Shown: one piece after another, positions 1-14,683 of the stretch
Layout: every line of letters begins with the position of its first letter
How positions within the stretch are numbered: position 1 is the stretch's first letter
DNA from: Streptomyces sp. LUP30
GTDB lineage: Bacteria; Actinomycetota; Actinomycetes; Streptomycetales; Streptomycetaceae
Assembly (NCBI RefSeq): GCF_001746365.1
Contig: NZ_MJAJ01000003.1
Coordinates: 2,251-66,250, forward strand
Length of the DNA: 64,000 bases
Reading direction: 5' to 3'
Made by a program: the position numbers and the translations under genes
The notes under the pieces: model-generated
Told to the model about the DNA's origin: nothing
The model's input: only the letters and a program-made list of their open reading frames with translations
Database searches by the model: none

Positions 1-735
<735 letters not shown>

Positions 736-887
736 CAGTTGCTCGCGTCCACTGTGTTGGGTGAAGCTGACTGGTACTAATAGGCCGAGGGCTTGTCCTC
801 AGTTGCTCGCGTCCACTGTGTTGGTTCTGAAACCACGAACAGCCCCATGCCATGGTCACGGTGTGGTGCGGCTGACAGTTTCATAGT

Positions 888-1006
888 GTTTCGGTGGTCA
901 TAGCGTGAGGGAAACGCCCGGTTACATTCCGAACCCGGAAGCTAAGCCTTACAGCGCCGATGGTACTGCAGGGGGGACCCTGTGGGAGAGTAGGACACCG
1001 CCGAAC
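888..1006 (+). rRNA. 5S ribosomal RNA
   Basis: A 119-nt sequence starting GTTTCGGTGGTCATAGCG and ending CACCGCCGAAC matches actinobacterial 5S rRNA. The complementary termini pair (GTTTCGGTGG with CCGCCGAAC), and the CCGAACCCGGAAG loop and GATGGTACTGC segment are present. It follows the 23S after a ~150-nt spacer and is followed directly by a strong terminator, so it ends the rrn operon. Ends may be off by 1-2 nt. Confidence 0.96.
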
Positions 1007-1014
1007 AATCATTC

Positions 1015-1059
1015 AAAGGGTTGGGATCTGAACTTCGGTTCGGGTCCCAACCCTTTTTT
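1015..1059 (+). terminator. rrn operon intrinsic terminator
   Basis: A 12-bp arm (AAAGGGTTGGGA, 1015-1026) pairs with TCCCAACCCTTT (1045-1056), with extra pairing inside the loop, followed by a T-run. It is a textbook Rho-independent terminator just after 5S rRNA. Confidence 0.95.
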
Positions 1060-1075
1060 GTTTTCGGCCACTTGG

Positions 1076-1783
1076 CGTTCATGTTCCGGCTCCAGCATCC
1101 ACGGCATGGGTACTGCTGCAATGCTCAGGGCCGCCGACGTCGGAGTCGGTGACGAGGTCGTCGTCCCGGCCTTCGGGAACGTGGAAGTCGCCGGCGCGGT
1201 CGCCCTGGTGGGTGCGCAACCGGTCTTCGCCGACATCGACCCGTTGACGTACTGCCTTGATGCGGTCGCTGTCGAAGCGGTCGTCACGGCACGTACCGCG
1301 GCCCTCGTCGTCGTCCACCGGTTCGGGCGGCCGGCGGATGTCCGGCGGTTGCACGAAGCGGGGCGCCGGCACGGGTTCCTGGTGGTGGAGCAGTCGGAGT
1401 CCGAGACGCCGTACGACGAGATCGCGCAGCGTCGGGAGCGGGCCGCCTTTCTGGACGGGCGGTTGCGTGGGGTGCGGACGCCCGAAGGCGGCGTCGGGCA
1501 CAGCTACCAGCAGTACGTCGTGCGGGTGCCGGGTAACGGGCGGCCCGACCGGGACGCTTTCGCGAGGGCCTTGCGGAGCAAGGGCGTCGAATGCCGGGTG
1601 CCGGTGAGGACTCCGTCGCACCGGCTGGCCGAGTTCCGGCAGTGTGTCGCTCTCCCGGAAACCGAGCGGGCGGCCGACGAGACGCTCGCGCTGCCGGTGG
1701 ACGCGTCGTTGACGAAACGGGACATGCAGCGGATCGTTTCGGCCTGCAACGCGCTCGGCGGACTGCTTGAGGCCGCCTCCTGA
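1076..1783 (+). pseudogene. DegT/DnrJ/EryC1-type aminotransferase remnant
   Basis: The translation resembles PLP-dependent sugar aminotransferases of the DegT/DnrJ/EryC1/StrS family. It has a nucleotide-sugar aminotransferase N-lobe (GVGDEVVVPAF, then GAQPVFADIDP) and a C-lobe (HSYQQYVVRV, then ECRVPV). Similarity starts at about 1076, right after the rRNA terminator and upstream of the first ATG (1106), so the 5' end is missing. After HGFLVVEQ (~nt 1390) the text jumps to the C-terminal domain, removing roughly 100 residues that would hold the PLP-binding lysine. The frame is otherwise open to the TGA at 1781-1783. It is either a decayed gene left by rearrangement beside the rrn operon or a small non-catalytic derivative starting at ATG 1106. 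No ribosome binding site is evident for that ATG. Confidence 0.65.
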
Positions 1784-1858
1784 ACGGGTTTGGGAACACC
1801 GGCTTGTTCGGGGTATGATCTATTCCGTTGCCGCGAGGGAAACCTCGAAAAGTGACCA

Positions 1859-1934
1859 GCCCCCTTAGCTCAGTCGGCAGAGCGTCTCCATGGTAAGGAG
1901 AAGGTCAACGGTTCGATTCCGTTAGGGGGCTCCA
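1859..1934 (+). tRNA. tRNA-Thr (anticodon GGT), CCA encoded
   Basis: A 76-nt cloverleaf: acceptor GCCCCCT (1859-1865) pairs with AGGGGGC (1924-1930), anticodon stem TCTCC/GGAGA encloses loop ATGGTAA with anticodon GGT, T-stem AACGG/CCGTT encloses TTCGATT, and the discriminator T is followed by genomic CCA. Confidence 0.97.
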
Positions 1935-1937
1935 CGA

Positions 1938-1970
1938 AAAAAGCCTCCGCCCTTTCGGGCGGGGGCTTTT
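1938..1970 (+). terminator. Terminator shared by tRNA-Thr and the convergent spoIIE-like gene
   Basis: AAAAGCC-T-CCGCCC pairs with GGGCGG-G-GGCTTTT around a TTTC loop. A-run and T-run on opposite sides make it suitable for termination in both directions, between the tRNA and the minus-strand gene ending at 1989. Confidence 0.88.
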
Positions 1971-1988
1971 CTCATGTCCGGCGCCTCC

Positions 1989-4601
1989 TCAGGCCACGCG
2001 CATCGCCAGGATCGCCATGTCGTCGGACGGCGCGTCGGAGGCGAAGCGCTCCACGGCGCGCATGATGCGCGCGGCCACGGCGCCGGCCGTGAGGCCCGTG
2101 CAGGTGGTGAGGACGTCGGCGAGGCCGTCGTCGCCCAGCATGCGGGTGCCCTCGCGGCGTTCGGTGACGCCGTCCGTGACACAGAGCAGGACGTCGCCCG
2201 GGTCGAGGGTGACCGCCTGCTCGTAGAGCTCCAGGTCCTCCATGACGCCCAGAAGCGGCTGGGGTTCGGCGGCCGGTTCGACCGTGCCGTCCTGGCGGAG
2301 GCGCAGGGGAAGAGGGTGGCCCGCGCAGACCACCTTCAGCTCCGCGCTGCCGTCCTCCTGGGGGCGCATCTCGCCGTAGAGGAGGGTGAGGAAGCGGCTG
2401 CGCGCGCCCTCGTCGAGGATGGCGGAGTTCAGGCGTTCCAGTACGGCGGGGCCGCTGAGGCCCTCCCGGGCCAGGAGTCTGAGGGCGTGTCGGGCCAGTC
2501 CGGTCACCGCCGCGGCGTTCGGGCCCGTGCCGCAGACGTCGCCGATGGCGAAGCCGTACGCGCCGTCGCTGATCGGGAACACGTCGTAGAAGTCGCCGCC
2601 GACCTCGTTGCCCTCGCCGGCCGCGCGGTAGATGACCTCGACCTCGACGCCGTCGATCGAGGGGAGTTCCGGGGGCAGGAGGCTGCGCTGGAGGGCCTGG
2701 CTGATGGCCGTGCGCTCGGAGTAGAGGCGGGCGTTGTCGAGGGCGAGGGCGGCTCTGCGGCTCAGGTCCTCGGCCAGTTCGAGGATCTCCTGGCGGAAGT
2801 GTTCGTCGGTGGGCTTGCCCAGGGTCAGCATGCCGATCACGCGGTTGCGGGCGACCAGGGGCAGGACCACGGTCTCGCCGCCGACCGCGGAGGCCGTGGC
2901 GAGCGTGGGGCCGATGCCCGAGGCCACCTGGTGGGTGGGGCCGCCGGTCAGACCGAGGCTGCGCATCGAGCTGCGCAGGGCCGCGTCGTGCGCGGCCTCG
3001 GCAGGGGCCGCCCAGACCCGCGCGCCGGGGGTGGGGACCGGGTCCGGGGGCGCGACCTTCGAGAGCAACGACTTGATGCCGTCGATGAGTTCCTCGTCCT
3101 CGTGCAGGACGTACGACAGGTAGGGGTCGGACGCCTGGTCGGCGATCGTGTAGACGGCGCACCAGGTGGCCAGCGTCGGCACCGTCATCTGGGCCATGAG
3201 AGCCAGAGTCTGGTCGCGGTCCAGGGTGCCCGCGAGGAGGTCGGAGGCTTCGACGAGGAAGCTGAGCGAGCCCCGGCGCAGGCGTTCCAGCTCGCCCAGG
3301 CGGGCGGACTCCACGGCCAGCGCGATGCGGTCGGCCGCGAACTGCAGGCGCAGGGCCTCCTCGTTGGAGTAACGGCCCGCGGCTTCCGCGGCCACGCCGA
3401 GGGAGCCCGTCAGGCGGCCTTCGACCTTCAGCGGGACGGTGACGACGGAGCGCATGCCCGTGCCGCTCAGCAGGGGGACGGCACCGGGTACGGCGAGCAG
3501 GTCCTCGTGGACGGCCGGCATCCGGGCCGAGCCGTAGCGGCCGGGCCCCGCTTCGACGGGCACGCGCGCGAAGCGCTGGCGGGCCGAGGGCAGGCCGGTG
3601 GAGGCGCGGACCTCCAACTCCGTCTCGTCGTCGGTGGCCAGGAGGAGGAAGGCGGAGTCGGCGTCGAGCATGTCGCGGGCACGCTCGACGGTGCGCTGGA
3701 GGAGGCCGTCGAGGTCGTCCGGCGCGGGGGAGCCGATGAACACCTCGAAGGGGTCCGTGCTCTGGCCGTCGGAGCCGGTGTTGGTGTCGGACGCCGGGAC
3801 GCGCAACGGCGTCTGCAGGACCGCGCGTTCGTGGTCGCGGACGAGCAGGCAGACGGTGGATGGCTCGCCGTCGGTGTCGCGGACGCGGAGGTGGGAGGCG
3901 TAGACGGGGGTGACGCGGCCGTCGGCGCCGCGGATGCCGTAGCTGCCCTCCCAGCGGGAGAGCTGGAGGGCTTCCACGATGCCGGTGCTGGTGCCGGGGG
4001 TGTGCGGCCAGGCGGCGAGGTCGGTGAGGGGCTTGCCGGTGACCTGGTCGGCGGGGTAGCCGAAGAGTTCCTCTGCGTCCTCGTTCCAGGCGGAGATGGC
4101 GCCCGTGCGGTCGATCTGGACGACGGCGACGCGTACCCGGCTGTCGGCGAGCGGGAGCAGGTCGGCGGGGAGGGAGGGGCCGGCCGCGCGGGTGCCCACC
4201 GGGCGGTCGGGGAGGTCGAGTCGGAACCAGACCTGCTTGTGGGTGGGGGTGTACTCGACGCCCCAGCGGGCGGCGATGGCGGCGCACAGCTGGAGTCCGC
4301 GGCCGCCTTCGCGGTCGGGGCTTCCCATGGTGGCCAGGGAGCCCTGGAGGGGGATCTCGCGCTCCGGATACCGGTCGGCCACCTCGATGCGGACGCCGTC
4401 GTCGCTGCGCAGGCACAGGACGTCGGCGTGGGTGCCGGCGTGGACGACCGCGTTGGTCACCAGCTCACTGGTGAGGACGACGGCGTCGTCGATGATGTCG
4501 GCGAAGCCCCAGCCCTGGAGGGTGTCGCGGACGAAGGACCTGGCGGTCGCCACCGATCGCCCGACGGGCTCGAAGCTGGCGGCCGCGCGCGCGGTGATCA
4601 C
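1989..4601 (-). CDS. Multi-domain SpoIIE/RsbU-type protein phosphatase (HATPase-PAS-GAF-GAF-PP2C)
   Basis: An 870-residue cytosolic regulator of the partner-switching type. Domains in order: an RsbW-like ATPase fold (~1-135, DDAVVLTSELVTNAVVHAG and GGRGLQL), a PAS domain (~150-265), two GAF-like domains (~290-440 and 445-625), and a SpoIIE/PP2C phosphatase (~635-870) with GGDFYD, GDVCGTGP, VTDG and SDDMAI metal-binding motifs. By family it should dephosphorylate anti-anti-sigma factors while its kinase half can phosphorylate them, coupling small-molecule sensing to an alternative sigma factor. The GTG start at 4601 has GAGGAG 4 nt upstream and begins just before the ATPase fold. An in-frame ATG ~130 nt upstream would add a proline-rich tail without homology. 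It diverges from osaA, and this pairing suggests a shared role in stress signalling (inference). Confidence 0.9.
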   Translation of the reverse strand: MITARAAASFEPVGRSVATARSFVRDTLQGWGFADIIDDAVVLTSELVTNAVVHAGTHADVLCLRSDDGVRIEVADRYPEREIPLQGSLATMGSPDREGGRGLQLCAAIAARWGVEYTPTHKQVWFRLDLPDRPVGTRAAGPSLPADLLPLADSRVRVAVVQIDRTGAISAWNEDAEELFGYPADQVTGKPLTDLAAWPHTPGTSTGIVEALQLSRWEGSYGIRGADGRVTPVYASHLRVRDTDGEPSTVCLLVRDHERAVLQTPLRVPASDTNTGSDGQSTDPFEVFIGSPAPDDLDGLLQRTVERARDMLDADSAFLLLATDDETELEVRASTGLPSARQRFARVPVEAGPGRYGSARMPAVHEDLLAVPGAVPLLSGTGMRSVVTVPLKVEGRLTGSLGVAAEAAGRYSNEEALRLQFAADRIALAVESARLGELERLRRGSLSFLVEASDLLAGTLDRDQTLALMAQMTVPTLATWCAVYTIADQASDPYLSYVLHEDEELIDGIKSLLSKVAPPDPVPTPGARVWAAPAEAAHDAALRSSMRSLGLTGGPTHQVASGIGPTLATASAVGGETVVLPLVARNRVIGMLTLGKPTDEHFRQEILELAEDLSRRAALALDNARLYSERTAISQALQRSLLPPELPSIDGVEVEVIYRAAGEGNEVGGDFYDVFPISDGAYGFAIGDVCGTGPNAAAVTGLARHALRLLAREGLSGPAVLERLNSAILDEGARSRFLTLLYGEMRPQEDGSAELKVVCAGHPLPLRLRQDGTVEPAAEPQPLLGVMEDLELYEQAVTLDPGDVLLCVTDGVTERREGTRMLGDDGLADVLTTCTGLTAGAVAARIMRAVERFASDAPSDDMAILAMRVA

Positions 4602-4813
4602 AGAACTCCTCGGCCGGTTGTCTGCGGACAGGGCTCCCCTGCCGTCCAGGTCGCGCCGCTGGTGGGGCGGGCGCGCGCCTGTGGGCCGGGGGTCCGGGGG
4701 ATGTCCCCCCGGGATCAGTCCGGTGGTCATGTGTGCGGCCGCCCCTCCGATGCCCGCTCGTGCTCGTGCCACCGCCCAGACCGTCGGACCGGTGTGGCTG
4801 GACAGCCGCATGC

Positions 4814-4828
4814 AAGGTTACTTACCTT
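4814..4828. promoter_or_regulatory. Near-palindrome between the spoIIE-like gene and osaA
   Basis: AAGGTTA-C-TTACCTT is a 15-nt near-perfect inverted repeat in the ~500-bp divergent region (4602-5105), which otherwise shows no gene. It superficially recalls iron-box half-sites but the spacing is wrong. A regulator binding site is possible and none is assigned. Confidence 0.3.
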
Positions 4829-4922
4829 CCGGGGCCGTGCGGATGCCGGTCACCGGTGTTTCCGCCCGAGGGTGTGCGGACCGTGTGCGAAGCTGCCGAA
4901 CTGTTATGGCCTGGTTCGGCAA

Positions 4923-4939
4923 GGGTGAAACACTGGGCA
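4923..4939 (+). promoter_or_regulatory. 17-nt motif shared with the osaB-ftsK intergenic region
   Basis: GGGTGAAACACTGGGCA lies ~165 nt upstream of osaA. A 16/17 match occurs in the same orientation at 11637-11653, downstream of osaB and just before the ftsK promoter. No known box is recognised. Confidence 0.4.
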
Positions 4940-5105
4940 AGCTTCTTGTGAAGGTCCGGGCAGAGTGAGTGTCGTCCGGGCTCAGGGGGCAGCAGCCCTC
5001 CGGGCTCGCCTGGTTCCATCGGATGCGACACCGGGTGGCGCCAGGAACGGCGATGAGCGGCACCCAGGCACAGTGGTAACGGTCGACCCCTGCGGGAGGG
5101 ACAAC

Positions 5106-10568
<5,463 letters not shown>

Positions 10569-10842
10569 GGCGTCACCCGACGGGAACCCTGGGCGTGACG
10601 GGAACCATCGGAGCAGGCCGGGAGTTGTTGACTCTGGGTGGCCGTCGCCGTGTAGCGAGGCGGAATTCGGGGAACCTTCTGGTCTCCTGCTGCGTTCCTG
10701 CTACGTGCACAGTGACATCACGGTGACAGGGTGTGGCGACGGTCGGGGTGCGGCTACGATGACCGGCACAAGGAAGGGCGGCGCAAAGGAGTCGTCCCCA
10801 GGGGCGGCGCCCGGTGCACTGCCGGGGCGAGGAGGGCGGGCC

Positions 10843-11529
10843 ATGGTGCAGAAGGCCAAGATCCTCCTGGTCGATGACCGGCCGGAGAATCTGCTGGCGC
10901 TGGAGGCGATCCTCTCTGCGCTCGATCAGACGCTGGTGCGGGCATCGTCCGGGGAAGAGGCGCTCAAAGCACTGCTGACGGACGACTTCGCGGTCATCCT
11001 GCTGGACGTCCAGATGCCGGGAATGGACGGCTTCGAGACGGCCGCGCACATCAAGCGGCGGGAGCGGACCCGGGACATCCCGATCATCTTCCTCACCGCG
11101 ATCAACCACGGGCCGCACCACACCTTCCGCGGGTACGCGGCGGGCGCGGTGGACTACATCTCCAAGCCGTTCGACCCGTGGGTGCTGCGCGCGAAGGTCT
11201 CGGTGTTCGTCGAGCTGTACATGAAGAACTGCCAGTTGCGCGAGCAGGCGGCGCTGCTGCGGCTGCAGTTGGAGGGCGGCGGCAAGGCCGCCGCGGGCGG
11301 CGACGTCAAGGAGCCGGCCGGGCTGCTCGCGGAGCTCTCCGCGCGGCTCGCGGCCGTCGAGGAGCAGGCGGAGGCCCTGTCCAAGCAACTGGACGACGAG
11401 TCGGCGGACGCGGCGGCGGTGGCCACGGCAGCGCACCTCGAGCGCAAACTCACGGGTCTGCGCCGCGCGCTGGACGCCCTGGAACCGGGCGCCGGCGGTG
11501 GACCGGCCTCGCTGCCCTCGCCGAACTGA
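10843..11529 (+). CDS. osaB: OsaB-like response regulator with coiled-coil output
   Basis: A 228-residue response regulator. Its receiver domain (1-125) has KILLVDD at the N-terminus, phospho-acceptor Asp55 in VILLDVQMPG, the conserved Thr in FLTA and Lys in ISKPFDP. The C-terminal ~90 residues contain no DNA-binding fold but an Ala/Glu-rich helical stretch (LLAELSARLAAVEEQAEAL) predicted to form a coiled coil, so output is probably by protein contact. This matches S. coelicolor OsaB, the partner of OsaA. The ATG at 10843 has GGAGGG 6 nt upstream. The 274-bp gap after osaA includes a TACGAT (10755-10760) that could be a -10 element, so osaB probably has its own promoter, and a direct repeat GACGGGAACC (10579 and 10597). 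Confidence 0.9.
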   Translation: MVQKAKILLVDDRPENLLALEAILSALDQTLVRASSGEEALKALLTDDFAVILLDVQMPGMDGFETAAHIKRRERTRDIPIIFLTAINHGPHHTFRGYAAGAVDYISKPFDPWVLRAKVSVFVELYMKNCQLREQAALLRLQLEGGGKAAAGGDVKEPAGLLAELSARLAAVEEQAEALSKQLDDESADAAAVATAAHLERKLTGLRRALDALEPGAGGGPASLPSPN

Positions 11530-11532
11530 ACG

Positions 11533-11610
11533 GAACTGACGCGTGCGACGCAGAAGTTGCGCATGAGGGCGCGTCAGTTCCACCTCACCGCAGACCGCAC
11601 GCGTCAGTTC
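11533..11610. repeat. Inverted and direct repeats after osaB
   Basis: GAACTGACGCG (11533-11543) pairs with CGCGTCAGTTC (11570-11580), making an 11-bp stem with a 26-nt loop just after the osaB stop. The downstream arm GCGTCAGTTCC recurs 30 nt further on (11601). It may be a terminator for osaB or a regulatory repeat ahead of ftsK; there is no T-run. Confidence 0.6.
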
Positions 11611-11636
11611 CGCGCCCCGGCGCGTGCGACACGAAC

Positions 11637-11653
11637 GGGTGAAGCACTGGGCA
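11637..11653 (+). promoter_or_regulatory. Second copy of the 17-nt osaA/ftsK motif
   Basis: GGGTGAAGCACTGGGCA, 16/17 identical to 4923-4939 and in the same orientation, directly before the ftsK promoter. Confidence 0.4.
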
Positions 11654-11655
11654 CA

Positions 11656-11685
11656 CGTGTCCCCAGTGGTCTCCACCGGTAACCT
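11656..11685 (+). promoter_or_regulatory. Predicted ftsK promoter (leaderless)
   Basis: TAACCT (11680-11685) sits 6 nt before the ftsK ATG, with a weak -35 (GTGTCC, 11656-11661) 18 nt upstream. The spacing predicts transcription starting at or next to the ATG. Confidence 0.55.
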
Positions 11686-11691
11686 CACACC

Positions 11692-14427
11692 ATGGCCTCA
11701 CGTCCCTCCGCAGCCAAGAAGCAGCCCGCCAGGAAGGCGGCTGCTCCGGCGAAGGCTCCGGCGAAGAAGGCCGCCGCGAAGAAGGTCCCGGCGAAGAAGG
11801 CGCCCGCCAGGAAAGCCGCGGCCAGAAAGCCCGCGCCCGCGCCGGCGCCCAGCCCCACCGGGGGCGTCTACCGGCTCGTGCGCGCCGTGTGGCTCGGCCT
11901 CGCGCACGCCGTCGGCGCCGTGTTCCGCGGCATAGGGAACGGCGCGAAGAACCTCGACCCGGCCCACCGCAAGGACGGCGTCGCGCTGCTGCTGTTCGGC
12001 GTCGCGCTCATCGTCGCCGCGGGCACCTGGGCGGACCTGCGCGGCCCGGTGGGCGACCTCGTCGAGATCCTGGTGACGGGCGCCTTCGGCCGGCTCGATC
12101 TGCTCGTGCCGATCCTGTTCGCCGTCGTCGCCGTGCGCTTCATCCGCCACCCCGAGAAGCCCGAGGCCAACGGCCGGATCGTCATCGGCCTGTCGGCGCT
12201 CGTCATCGGCGTGCTCGGGCAGGTCCACATCGCCTGCGGCGCGCCCGCCCGCAGCGCCGGCATGCAGGCCATAAGGGACGCCGGCGGTCTCATCGGCTGG
12301 AGCGCGGCGACCCCGCTCACGTACACGATGGGCGACGTCCTCGCGGTACCGATGCTGGTGCTGCTCACGATCTTCGGGTTGCTGGTCGTCACGGCTACCC
12401 CGGTCAACGCCGTCCCGCAGCGGCTGCGGCAGCTCGGGGTGAGCCTCGGAGTGCTGCGCGACCCGGCGGAGGACGAGTACGACGAGTTCGGCGACGACGA
12501 GGCCCGCTACGACGAGCAGTGGCGTGAGGCGCTGCCCGGGCGCCCCCGACGCCGGGCGGACGCTTCCGAGCCGTACGACCCCGACAGCGCCGAGCAGGAG
12601 GCCCTGACCCGGCGACGCGGCCGCCCCCGGCGCTCCGCCGTGCCCCAGCCGGCGATGGACCGGCGGATGGACGCCGTGGACATCGCCGCTGCCGCGGCGG
12701 CCGATCTGGACGGCGCGGTCCTGCACGGCATGCCGCCCTCGCGGATCGTGGCCGACCTCACCCAGGGCGTGAGCGCGGGCGACGGGGAGCCGACCACGCC
12801 GACACCCGTGCCGACGCCCGTCCCGGCGCCGGCCCCCCGACCCCGTCAGGAGAAGCTCAAGACCGGGGGAGCGGTCCCGGATCTGACCAAGGCGGCCCCC
12901 GAGGCGCCGCGCGACCTGCCGGCGCGCGCCGAGCAGCTCCAGCTGTCCGGCGACATCACCTACGCCCTGCCCTCGCTCGACCTCCTGGAGCGCGGCGGCC
13001 CCGGCAAGGCGCGCAGCGCGGCCAACGACGCAGTCGTCGCCTCCCTGACGAACGTCTTCACCGAGTTCAAGGTGGACGCCGCCGTCACCGGCTTCACCCG
13101 CGGACCGACGGTGACGCGCTACGAGGTGGAGCTCGGGCCCGCCGTGAAGGTCGAGCGGATCACCGCGCTGGCGAAGAACATCGCGTACGCCGTGGCCAGC
13201 CCCGACGTGCGGATCATCAGCCCGATCCCGGGGAAGTCCGCGGTCGGCATCGAGATCCCGAACACCGACCGGGAGATGGTCAACCTCGGTGACGTGCTGC
13301 GGCTCGCCGAGTCCGCCGAGGACGACGACCCGATGCTGGTCGCGTTCGGCAAGGACGTCGAGGGCGGCTACGTCATGCACTCGCTGGCGAAGATGCCGCA
13401 CATACTGGTCGCCGGCGCCACCGGATCTGGCAAGTCGTCCTGCATCAACTGTCTGATCACCTCCGTCATGATCCGGGCGACTCCCGAGGACGTCCGGATG
13501 ATCCTCGTCGACCCCAAGCGCGTCGAGCTGACCGCCTACGAGGGCATCCCGCACCTGATCACGCCGATCATCACCAACCCCAAACGGGCCGCCGAGGCGC
13601 TCCAGTGGGTCGTCCGCGAGATGGACCTGCGCTACGACGACCTCGCCGCCTACGGCTACCGGCACATCGACGACTTCAACCGCGCCGTGCGCGAAGGGAC
13701 CGTCAAGCCGCCCGAGGGCAGCGAGCGCGAGCTCCAGCCGTACCCGTACCTGCTGGTGATCGTCGACGAGCTCGCCGACCTGATGATGGTCGCGCCGCGG
13801 GACGTGGAGGACTCCATCGTGCGCATCACGCAGCTCGCGCGCGCGGCCGGCATCCACCTGGTGCTCGCCACCCAGCGTCCCTCGGTCGACGTCGTCACCG
13901 GCCTGATCAAGGCGAACGTGCCCTCGCGGCTCGCCTTCGCCACCTCCTCGCTCGCCGACTCGCGGGTCATCCTCGACCAGCCGGGCGCCGAGAAGCTGAT
14001 CGGCAAGGGCGACGGGCTCTTCCTGCCGATGGGCGCGAACAAGCCCACCCGTATGCAGGGCGCCTTCGTGACGGAGGCCGAGGTCGCGACGGTCGTCCAG
14101 CACTGCAAGGACCAGATGGCGCCCGTCTTCCGGGACGACGTCACCGTCGGGACCAAGCAGAAGAAGGAGATCGACGAGGACATCGGCGACGACCTCGACC
14201 TGCTGTGCCAGGCGGCCGAGCTGGTCGTCTCCACCCAGTTCGGGTCGACGTCCATGCTCCAGCGCAAGCTGCGGGTGGGCTTCGCCAAGGCCGGCCGGCT
14301 GATGGACCTCATGGAGTCGCGCAACATCGTCGGACCGAGCGAAGGCTCGAAAGCGCGTGACGTTCTCGTGAAGCCGGACGAGTTGGACGGCGTCCTCGCC
14401 GTGATCCGGGGGCAGTCTGAGGGGTAG
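11692..14427 (+). CDS. ftsK: DNA translocase FtsK/SpoIIIE
   Basis: A 911-residue FtsK/SpoIIIE translocase, which pumps DNA through closing septa and, in Streptomyces, clears chromosomes from sporulation septa. The first ~50 residues are Ala/Lys/Pro-rich low complexity. They are followed by about four membrane segments (~95-240), an acidic/Arg-rich linker (~260-430) and the RecA-like motor with Walker A GATGSGKSS, Walker B LLVIVDELADL and the ATQRPSVDVVTG segment. The C-terminal winged-helix gamma domain (TSMLQRKLRVGFAKAGRLMD) that reads KOPS/SRS polarity signals is present. The start follows TAACCT by 6 nt and there is no Shine-Dalgarno sequence, so a leaderless transcript is likely. Confidence 0.96.
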   Translation: MASRPSAAKKQPARKAAAPAKAPAKKAAAKKVPAKKAPARKAAARKPAPAPAPSPTGGVYRLVRAVWLGLAHAVGAVFRGIGNGAKNLDPAHRKDGVALLLFGVALIVAAGTWADLRGPVGDLVEILVTGAFGRLDLLVPILFAVVAVRFIRHPEKPEANGRIVIGLSALVIGVLGQVHIACGAPARSAGMQAIRDAGGLIGWSAATPLTYTMGDVLAVPMLVLLTIFGLLVVTATPVNAVPQRLRQLGVSLGVLRDPAEDEYDEFGDDEARYDEQWREALPGRPRRRADASEPYDPDSAEQEALTRRRGRPRRSAVPQPAMDRRMDAVDIAAAAAADLDGAVLHGMPPSRIVADLTQGVSAGDGEPTTPTPVPTPVPAPAPRPRQEKLKTGGAVPDLTKAAPEAPRDLPARAEQLQLSGDITYALPSLDLLERGGPGKARSAANDAVVASLTNVFTEFKVDAAVTGFTRGPTVTRYEVELGPAVKVERITALAKNIAYAVASPDVRIISPIPGKSAVGIEIPNTDREMVNLGDVLRLAESAEDDDPMLVAFGKDVEGGYVMHSLAKMPHILVAGATGSGKSSCINCLITSVMIRATPEDVRMILVDPKRVELTAYEGIPHLITPIITNPKRAAEALQWVVREMDLRYDDLAAYGYRHIDDFNRAVREGTVKPPEGSERELQPYPYLLVIVDELADLMMVAPRDVEDSIVRITQLARAAGIHLVLATQRPSVDVVTGLIKANVPSRLAFATSSLADSRVILDQPGAEKLIGKGDGLFLPMGANKPTRMQGAFVTEAEVATVVQHCKDQMAPVFRDDVTVGTKQKKEIDEDIGDDLDLLCQAAELVVSTQFGSTSMLQRKLRVGFAKAGRLMDLMESRNIVGPSEGSKARDVLVKPDELDGVLAVIRGQSEG

Positions 14428-14610
14428 ACGTCTGTCGAGCGGAGAGGCGCACGGTCGTGACTCACCCGTTAGAGAGCAGTGGGCAACCGTTTCCCTTTGG
14501 CGTACGTCCAGTTGAGCGAGAGGACAGGTGCGGCTCCCCGCCGGGGCCGTAACCGGCCCGTCATCGGTATGACCGGCCATACCGATGGCGTACAAAGTCG
14601 TACCGCCCGG

Positions 14611-14641
14611 TTGCCCCTCCCTTCGGCACCCCCCCTAGACT
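14611..14641 (+). promoter_or_regulatory. Predicted promoter of the RodZ-like gene
   Basis: TTGCCC (14611-14616) and TAGACT (14636-14641) separated by 19 nt, ~42 nt upstream of the GTG at 14684. The spacer is slightly long, so confidence is moderate. Confidence 0.45.
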
Positions 14642-14683
14642 GAACCTCCAGCACAGGTGGCTATACGCTCGAAAGGCGCCCCC

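Noticed and set aside
4814..4828. Iron-box (DmdR/IdeR) reading of the AAGGTTACTTACCTT palindrome
   Set aside because: Only 13-15 nt long with the wrong centre spacing and missing flanking TTA/TAA; kept only as an unassigned palindrome.
1972..4928. Long open frames overlapping the spoIIE-like gene on both strands
   Set aside because: Arg/Pro- or Gly/Ala/Val-rich composition and no ribosome binding sites; third-position GC bias keeps them open.
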